This document shows positions 5,757-10,729 of a stretch of 10,729 nt of DNA, one piece after another (position 1 is the first letter of the stretch; each line of letters opens with the position of its first letter). The notes under the pieces are model-generated. The model worked only from the letters and a program-made list of their open reading frames with translations. It did no database searches and had not been told where the DNA came from. The position numbers and the translations under genes are program-made. This DNA is from Bacteroidales bacterium (GTDB lineage: Bacteria > Bacteroidota > Bacteroidia > Bacteroidales > Muribaculaceae), in assembly GCA_900769345.1 (NCBI GenBank), contig CAAGGJ010000047.1:1-10729 (forward strand), in the 5' to 3' direction.

Positions 5757-8369
5757 TTAGCTGCGTCCGGTGATGATTTTCTTTATCTCATTGAGTTTGT
5801 TGAGAGCGTCGACCGGAGTTAGGTTGTTAATATCGCAGTGCAATATCTCGTCGCGCACTTGACTTAACACGGGGTCGTCGAGTTGGAAGAATGATAGTTG
5901 CACGCCGCTTTCTACGCGTGGTTTCACTATTTGGTCGGCTTTGAGGTCGTTGCCGTGGTTGGCTTCGAGCTGTTTGAGCACTTCGTCGGCGCGGCGCACT
6001 ATTGATTGGGGCATGCCAGCCAACTTTGCCACATGTATACCGAAACTGTGTTCGCTGCCGCCTCGCACGAGTTTGCGCACAAACATCACTTTGCCGTTGA
6101 TTTCGGTCACTTTCACATTGTAGTTGGCTATGCGCTTAAAGGAGTTTTCCATCTCGTTGAGTTCGTGATAGTGGGTGGCAAAGAGTGTTTTGGGGTGGAA
6201 TCGGTTGTGCTCGTGCAGGTATTCTACTATAGCCCAAGCTATGGAAATTCCGTCGTAGGTGCTTGTGCCGCGTCCCAGTTCGTCGAAGAGCACGAGGCTG
6301 CGCTCGCTTATGTTGTTGAGAATCGATGCCGCCTCGGTCATCTCCACCATAAAAGTGGATTCGCCGAGCGAGATGTTGTCGCTGGCGCCTACGCGGGTAA
6401 ATATCTTGTCGACAATACCTATTTTTGCAGCTTGTGCGGGCACGAAACAGCCTATTTGTGCCATGAGCACTATCAGTGCCGTCTGACGCAGCAATGCCGA
6501 CTTACCCGACATATTGGGACCGGTGATCATGATAATCTGCTGGTCGTTGTTGTTGAGGCGTACGCTGTTGCTCACATAGCGTTCGCTCACGGGCAGTTGT
6601 TTCTCGATTACGGGGTGGCGACCTTCGGTGATGTCGATTTCGAGCGAATCGTTGAGTTCGGGTCGGTAATATTTGTTCTCGATAGCCACGCGAGTGAATG
6701 CGCAGAGGCAGTCGAGATGTGCCACAAGGCTCGAATTGAGCTGAATGGCAGGTATATAGTCGGTCACGGCAGCCACGAGTTCGTTGAATAGCCTTGTTTC
6801 TATGATGGCTATTTTCTCCTCGGCGCCGAGAATTTTCTCTTCATATTCCTTGAGTTCGGGCGTGATATAGCGCTCGGCGCTCACCAGAGTTTGCTTTCTT
6901 ATCCATTCTTCGGGCACCTTATCTTTGTGTGTGTTTCGCACCTCGATGTAGTAGCCGAACACGTTGTTGAAAGCCACTTTCAGGCTGGGTATACCGGTGC
7001 GTTCGCTCTCGCTTTGTTGCAAGCGCAGCAGATAATCCTTGCTCGAATAGCTTATCTCACGCAGTTCGTCGAGTTCGGCACTCACGCCGTGGCTTATCAC
7101 ATTGCCGCGATTGAGCAGATTGGGGGCATCGGGATTGATTTCGCGAGCTATGCGGTCGCGAATGAGTTGGCATAGATTGAGCTGCTCGCCTATGCCGCGA
7201 AGCACTTCGCAATCGCTTGTTTCGCACAGGCGTTTAATGGGCTCGATGGCAGCCAATGCGGCGCGCAGTTGCACCAATTCGCGTGGCGAGATGCGTCCCA
7301 CAGCCACTTTCGACACCAGTCGCTCGAGGTCGCCTATGGTTTCGAGTTGCTGCTTTAGCAATTCGCGCGCTTCGGTGTCCTTGAAGAAGTATTCCACCAC
7401 ATTGAGGCGGCGATTGATTTGCTCCACATCCTTGAGCGGGAACAATATCCATCGGCGTAGCAAACGCGCCCCCATAGGAGAGAGCGTGCGGTCGATAACC
7501 GAGAGAAGGCTTTTGCCGTCCTCGCCCATAGAGTCGATGAGTTCGAGGTTGCGAATGGTAAACTTGTCGAGGCGCACATAGCGGTCCTCCTCGATGCGAG
7601 AGATGGTGGTGATATGGCTGATGTGAGTGTGCTGAGTGATGTCGAGATAGCACAATATGGCACCGCTTGCCACAATGGCGCTGTGCATGGTGTGTATGCC
7701 AAATCCCTTGAGATTTTTGGTCTCGAAATGTTTGAGCAAGCGGTCGGTGGCAGTGTCCTCGTTGAATATCCACTCATCGAGTTCGAAAGTGAGATAATTG
7801 GCGCTCATGGCTTCGGCAAAGCGTTCGCGCATACCGCGCTGCACGAGCACTTCCTTGGGCGAGATGTTGCCCAGGAGCTTCTCTATATAGTCGACCGATC
7901 CTTCGGCGGTAAGAAATTCGCCGGTGCTGATGTCGAGGAAGGCCACGCCGCAGCATTTTTTGCCAAAGTGCACCGCAGCAAGGAAGTTGTTCTCGCTGCG
8001 ATTGAGCACATTATCGTTAATCGACACGCCCGGCGTCACCAGTTCGGTAATGCCGCGTTTCACGAGTTTTTTAGTCAGCTTGGGGTCCTCGAGTTGTTCG
8101 CAAATCGCCACGCGCTTTCCGGCTCGCACGAGTTTAGGCAGATAAGTGTCGAGGGCATGGTGTGGAAATCCGGCGAGCTCCACGCTCTGAGCCACACCAT
8201 TGGCGCGACGAGTGAGTGTGATTCCCAAAATTTCTGATGCCTGGATGGCATCTTCGCTAAATGTCTCGTAGAAGTCGCCCACACGAAATAGCAGCACAGC
8301 ATCGGGATGCTTTGCTTTCATCTCGAAGTACTGTTTCATCAACGGGGTTTCTACTATCTCTTTTGCCAC
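5757..8369 (-). CDS. mutS: DNA mismatch repair protein MutS
   Basis: A complete 870-residue MutS, the ATPase that recognises mispairs and small loops and recruits MutL. The mismatch-binding domain carries 'GDFYETF' (31-37), whose Phe33 and Glu35 correspond to the Phe-X-Glu residues that contact the mispair. Connector, core and clamp domains follow (about 130-560). The ATPase has Walker A 'GPNMSGKS' (617-624), the 'STFMVEM' segment (671-677), Walker B 'LVLFDELGRGTSTYDG' (692-707) and 'ATHYHEL' (731-737). The tail (about 785-870) fits the helix-rich MutS C terminus. All key residues look intact. The start is GTG, giving 'MAKEIVETPLMKQYF'; the next in-frame ATG (Met11) would cut into the N terminus normally present in Bacteroidetes MutS, and no ATG lies upstream in frame. 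It has its own promoter about 45-75 bp upstream and probably reads through into the M64 gene. Confidence 0.98.
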   Translation of the reverse strand: MAKEIVETPLMKQYFEMKAKHPDAVLLFRVGDFYETFSEDAIQASEILGITLTRRANGVAQSVELAGFPHHALDTYLPKLVRAGKRVAICEQLEDPKLTKKLVKRGITELVTPGVSINDNVLNRSENNFLAAVHFGKKCCGVAFLDISTGEFLTAEGSVDYIEKLLGNISPKEVLVQRGMRERFAEAMSANYLTFELDEWIFNEDTATDRLLKHFETKNLKGFGIHTMHSAIVASGAILCYLDITQHTHISHITTISRIEEDRYVRLDKFTIRNLELIDSMGEDGKSLLSVIDRTLSPMGARLLRRWILFPLKDVEQINRRLNVVEYFFKDTEARELLKQQLETIGDLERLVSKVAVGRISPRELVQLRAALAAIEPIKRLCETSDCEVLRGIGEQLNLCQLIRDRIAREINPDAPNLLNRGNVISHGVSAELDELREISYSSKDYLLRLQQSESERTGIPSLKVAFNNVFGYYIEVRNTHKDKVPEEWIRKQTLVSAERYITPELKEYEEKILGAEEKIAIIETRLFNELVAAVTDYIPAIQLNSSLVAHLDCLCAFTRVAIENKYYRPELNDSLEIDITEGRHPVIEKQLPVSERYVSNSVRLNNNDQQIIMITGPNMSGKSALLRQTALIVLMAQIGCFVPAQAAKIGIVDKIFTRVGASDNISLGESTFMVEMTEAASILNNISERSLVLFDELGRGTSTYDGISIAWAIVEYLHEHNRFHPKTLFATHYHELNEMENSFKRIANYNVKVTEINGKVMFVRKLVRGGSEHSFGIHVAKLAGMPQSIVRRADEVLKQLEANHGNDLKADQIVKPRVESGVQLSFFQLDDPVLSQVRDEILHCDINNLTPVDALNKLNEIKKIITGRS

Positions 8370-8498
8370 AGTTTGCTGTCGAATTATAGTTTTTCTTCAA
8401 TTTGCCGAATAGCAAAGGTAGTGAATTTTATAAATTTCAGCAAATTTTTGACAATAATGCATCGCCTATCGATAGCACAAAATTCGCAGATGTGGGCT
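8370..8498. other. Intergenic region upstream of mutS
   Basis: This 129-bp gap follows the GT11-like gene and precedes mutS. It contains the mutS promoter and a 10-bp perfect palindrome CTATCGATAG (8466-8475). No hairpin with a U run is present, so how transcription from the upstream envelope cluster stops before mutS is not clear; read-through into mutS is possible. Confidence 0.5.
8413..8444 (-). promoter_or_regulatory. Bacteroidetes-type promoter of mutS
   Basis: On the minus strand TTTG (8444-8441), a 20-bp spacer and TACCTTTG (8420-8413) match the -33/-7 consensus exactly. The predicted start of transcription near 8406 gives a 5' leader of about 36 nt to the GTG start at 8369. The position and the full match make this the best-supported promoter in the window. 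Confidence 0.7.
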
Positions 8499-9320
8499 TC
8501 AAGTGGTGGGGATAGCGGTCCAATAGATGGGAATCAGGTCGGGAGGGGTGCCGGTGGGGGTCCAACGGGCCGGAACGATGGTGATTTTGTCGGGATTGGG
8601 GTTTAGCCAAGCTGCCCACCACGAAAGTAGTGTGTTGGCACTGATGTTATGGCTTGAGCGCAGCATGGTCTGCATCAAGTCGAAGTCGCTCCACTTGCTG
8701 CAGTCCACAAAAAGGCTGCCTTCGGGCAGCAGTAGGCACTGTCGGGCGAGTTCCACATCGGTTGAAAACGCGAAAAATCGTGCTTCGGGCACATAGGTGC
8801 GAATGTTGGCTATTGCCCAATTGTAGTAGTCGGTGGTGCAGGTGTTTTGAGGCGAAGTGGGCTTGTGCACATGCAGAGCCACGGTCTCAGCATCACTTTT
8901 TGCAATTTCGTCAAGCACATTGCGAGCCTCAGGTGCAAGATTATCGGCAGATACCAAAAAAGTAGTTGCCACCTCTTCAGCCACGGGCTCAAAATAGCGT
9001 TGCGAAGTCCACGAGCCGCGAAAATAGCCCTCTGTGGCATCGATGGCATCGCGCGAAAACACCCCGAATGTGTCGGTTATCACCTTATCGGAAGTCTTGG
9101 ATAGTTTTAGGGCTTCTTTGATGCGGCCCACAGCCGACCCTCGCAATGCGGCAATCTGTGTCGATGAGGCTTGCACGGCATCACTGAGCGTGAATTTAGT
9201 GCCGATGAGACTGCGCGAAGCATCGAGTGCCACATCGGCCCCCTCGGCACGAAAACGGCAATACAGGGCATACTGAAACATCTGCTCTGCCAAGTCGCCT
9301 TCTATTTTTATGATTTTCAT
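8499..9320 (-). CDS. Divergent GT11 (alpha-1,2-fucosyltransferase-like) protein
   Basis: At 273 residues this is close to the usual length of GT11 enzymes, which transfer fucose from GDP-fucose to galactose in surface glycans. The N terminus 'MKIIKIEGDLAEQMFQYAL' is clearly the GT11 opening, but the usual GGLGNQ is GDLAEQ (8-13). The C-terminal signature 'SHNISANTLLSWWAAWLN' (223-240) is kept, as are 'FFAFSTDVE' (182-190) and 'DYYNWAI' (164-170). The HxRRGDY motif expected at about 150-156 reads 'HVHKPTS', so the arginines and Asp that bind the nucleotide sugar are missing. No signal peptide or membrane segment is seen. The protein could be inactive, use another donor, or act as a scaffold. 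It is the last gene of a tight cluster, 27 bp after the methyltransferase-like gene, which argues for an envelope glycan role. Homology to GT11 is fairly sure; fucosyltransferase activity is doubtful. Confidence 0.75.
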   Translation of the reverse strand: MKIIKIEGDLAEQMFQYALYCRFRAEGADVALDASRSLIGTKFTLSDAVQASSTQIAALRGSAVGRIKEALKLSKTSDKVITDTFGVFSRDAIDATEGYFRGSWTSQRYFEPVAEEVATTFLVSADNLAPEARNVLDEIAKSDAETVALHVHKPTSPQNTCTTDYYNWAIANIRTYVPEARFFAFSTDVELARQCLLLPEGSLFVDCSKWSDFDLMQTMLRSSHNISANTLLSWWAAWLNPNPDKITIVPARWTPTGTPPDLIPIYWTAIPTT

Positions 9321-9347
9321 AACGATTTGTAGGTAATATGGTGAATA

Positions 9348-10049
9348 TCAAAGCCATAGCATAAAGTCTTGACGCGGCAATTTGGGATTTGCCACCATCA
9401 CACCCACGTGGTGATTGCCAAACCACATGCCTCGACGGGCATATTGGCGGCACATATCGCTCAGTCGCAGCGACTCACTGCCCTTAGCGGTATTGCAGAA
9501 TACTATCACGCCACCGCTGTCTACGGCGTGGCGCACCACTGCTTCGGCTTGCGGCTCGGCTTCTTTAAGATCGATGGTCACAAATGGCTTTTCGCTGCTT
9601 TCGGCAATGATTTGGGTGTAATGCTTAGCCACAGCAGCCATATTTCGCTCTTTATCCACCCTATCGGCACATGATGTGAGCATATCGGTGCACTCCGCTC
9701 CCGGCACATAGAGCAGATGACGGCTTTTGCTGCTCGGCAATGCCGTCACAGCCACCGAAAAGCCCGCTGTGGAGCCTAAGTGGAGCAGATGCGACGGATT
9801 GTAGTAGTTGACGATTCGAAAAAGTGCCTTTGCTTCACCGAGCGGCATCACACGACTTCGCCAGGGCTTGTGCCGAGCGAGTCGTGTGGCATAGAAGTGC
9901 AGATGATCTATTGCGTTGTAGGCATAGTAGCCGTGTTTTTGGCACATCACATTGAGCACAAAGCGAAAGGCAAATGGCGAATGAACACCAAAGCCACGGC
10001 TGCGACGAAGTCGGCCCAACGAACTGAATAAGTGCGAAATACGGCTCAA
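9348..10049 (-). CDS. Divergent class I SAM-methyltransferase-like protein
   Basis: A 233-residue cytoplasmic protein resembling a Bacteroidetes family of Rossmann-fold methyltransferases that begins with a 'GVHSPFAF' motif (21-28 here). Motif I is recognisable as 'LLHLGSTAGFS' (88-98), but the acidic residue normally before Leu-Gly is His90. The acidic residue expected at the next strand (113-117, 'LYVPG') is also missing. The strand and turn 'GGVIVFCNTAKGS' (179-191) lacks the 'DD' usually seen there. The C-terminal hairpin 'GVMVANPKLPRQDFMLWL' fits the fold. SAM binding is therefore uncertain. The start is TTG at 10049: the in-frame stop TAA at 10059-10061 allows no ATG, and the motif at residue 21 needs this N terminus; a second TTG at 10019 is an alternative. 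It lies between YfhO and the GT11-like gene. The fold call is moderate and the activity is unknown. Confidence 0.6.
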   Translation of the reverse strand: MSRISHLFSSLGRLRRSRGFGVHSPFAFRFVLNVMCQKHGYYAYNAIDHLHFYATRLARHKPWRSRVMPLGEAKALFRIVNYYNPSHLLHLGSTAGFSVAVTALPSSKSRHLLYVPGAECTDMLTSCADRVDKERNMAAVAKHYTQIIAESSEKPFVTIDLKEAEPQAEAVVRHAVDSGGVIVFCNTAKGSESLRLSDMCRQYARRGMWFGNHHVGVMVANPKLPRQDFMLWL

Positions 10050-10070
10050 AACTATTGATTATCTTTGAGT

Positions 10071-10729
10071 TTAATCCTCTTTGTTATTCTCATTCGACGC
10101 GGCATTAGCGCTGCGAAGTCGGCGATATACTCCCACATTGAGTGCCACCAATATCGATAGATAGATGAGAATGATGGCAATGGTGGCAATGGTGTCGGTG
10201 GTCTTAACCGATTGCGGCTTGAAGCTGAATTCGATGGTGTGGTGACCGGCCGGCACCTTCAGCGCGCGGAGCACATAGTTGACGCGTGCTATAGGCGCTT
10301 CTTCGCCATCGATAGTGGCTTTCCAGCCCCATGGGAAGAATATCTCGGAGAACACAGCCACGCCGCCATTTGCCGAACGAGCACAATAGGTGAGGAGGTC
10401 GGGGGCATAGGTGGTCTCGTAGATGGTGTCGCCGGGAGCTGTAGGCTGCGCTGCACCGAGTGTTGCTTCAAACTGCTTGTCGGCTACAGCCTGTGTGGCT
10501 GCATGTATGTCGGTCAGAGCCGCCATTTCTTCGTTAGGCGTAGCCACATAGGTGAGCGTGTCTACAAACCAAGCATTGCCTAAGGCTTGGTCGTTGACGT
10601 ATACCTGCTCATCGTTGACTATCACATATTTGGTGTTGAGCATATTCATCACCTCGGCATTGCCTTTGCTTATCTGATGGTCGATAAGGTCTTGGTAGCG
10701 CGAGAGTTTGGCTGCATGATAGCCGCCTA
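10071..10729 (-). CDS. YfhO-family membrane protein, C-terminal part
   Basis: The gene runs off the right edge, so the N-terminal multi-membrane portion is outside the window; 218 C-terminal residues are visible. The open frame continues without a stop to the window end, and its first readable residues 'GGYHAAKLSRYQDLIDHQI' lead into 'VMNMLNTKYVIV'. Later come 'ALGNAWFVD' and 'FFPWGWKATIDGEEAPIARVNYVLRALKVPAGHHTIEFSF', all hallmarks of the extracytoplasmic region of Bacteroidetes YfhO proteins. One transmembrane helix ('IATIAIILIYLSILVALNVGVY') follows, with a short polar tail ending in NNKED. In Gram-positives YfhO proteins take part in glycosylating wall polymers and lipoteichoic acid; the Bacteroidetes role is unestablished but probably concerns lipid-linked sugars or envelope glycans. 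The next gene begins 21 bp downstream, indicating one transcript. Confidence 0.88.
   Translation of the reverse strand, partial: GGYHAAKLSRYQDLIDHQISKGNAEVMNMLNTKYVIVNDEQVYVNDQALGNAWFVDTLTYVATPNEEMAALTDIHAATQAVADKQFEATLGAAQPTAPGDTIYETTYAPDLLTYCARSANGGVAVFSEIFFPWGWKATIDGEEAPIARVNYVLRALKVPAGHHTIEFSFKPQSVKTTDTIATIAIILIYLSILVALNVGVYRRLRSANAASNENNKED

Noticed and set aside
6006..6791. A 261-codon plus-strand open frame opposite the mutS ATPase region.
   Set aside because: It overlaps intact Walker motifs of mutS in full, and the translation resembles no protein family.
1357..8369. The SNF2 helicase near mutS as part of a phage-defence island.
   Set aside because: There are no nuclease, methylase, recombinase or other defence genes in the window, and SWIM-SNF2 proteins are commonly chromosomal in Bacteroidetes.

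Overview
The window looks like chromosomal DNA from a Bacteroidales bacterium. A Muribaculaceae-like gut lineage is my best guess, but that is inferred from protein style and cannot be proved here. The evidence is a set of Bacteroidetes-type proteins: an Lrp/AsnC regulator, a SWIM-SNF2 helicase, a secreted M64 peptidase, a YfhO membrane protein and a 'GVHSPFAF' methyltransferase-like protein. There are also Bacteroidetes promoter signatures (TTTG ... TAnnTTTG), and Shine-Dalgarno sites are generally absent. I see no insertion sequence, phage, CRISPR array, tRNA or rRNA.

Layout. Positions 1-226 hold a strong rho-independent terminator (72-103) for something leftward of the window, then a promoter for the Lrp/AsnC-type regulator (227-691, +). 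After a 147-bp gap with a stem-loop comes folK (839-1315, +), the pterin pyrophosphokinase of folate synthesis. Everything right of 1357 is on the minus strand. A SWIM zinc-finger SNF2 ATPase (1357-4107) converges on folK. It has a very acidic, tyrosine-rich tail and a long AT-rich leader (4108-4444) containing a good promoter and a 12-bp direct repeat. Upstream of it is a secreted M64 metallopeptidase (4445-5701), 55 bp behind mutS (5757-8369), which starts with GTG and has its own promoter at 8413-8444.

The right end (8499-10729) is a tight minus-strand cluster with gaps of 21 and 27 bp. It runs in transcription order from the C-terminal part of a YfhO-family membrane protein, through a Rossmann methyltransferase-like protein with a TTG start, to a GT11 (alpha-1,2-fucosyltransferase-like) protein. 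The last two keep their family scaffolds but have lost signature substrate-binding residues. Such a cluster would suit cell-envelope glycan work, but the changed residues raise the possibility that both proteins are non-catalytic or have altered specificity.

Most of the window is housekeeping. I did not find a convincing new multi-gene system. The best leads are the paired divergent enzymes at the right end, the acidic tail of the SNF2 protein, and the repeat-bearing leader before it.
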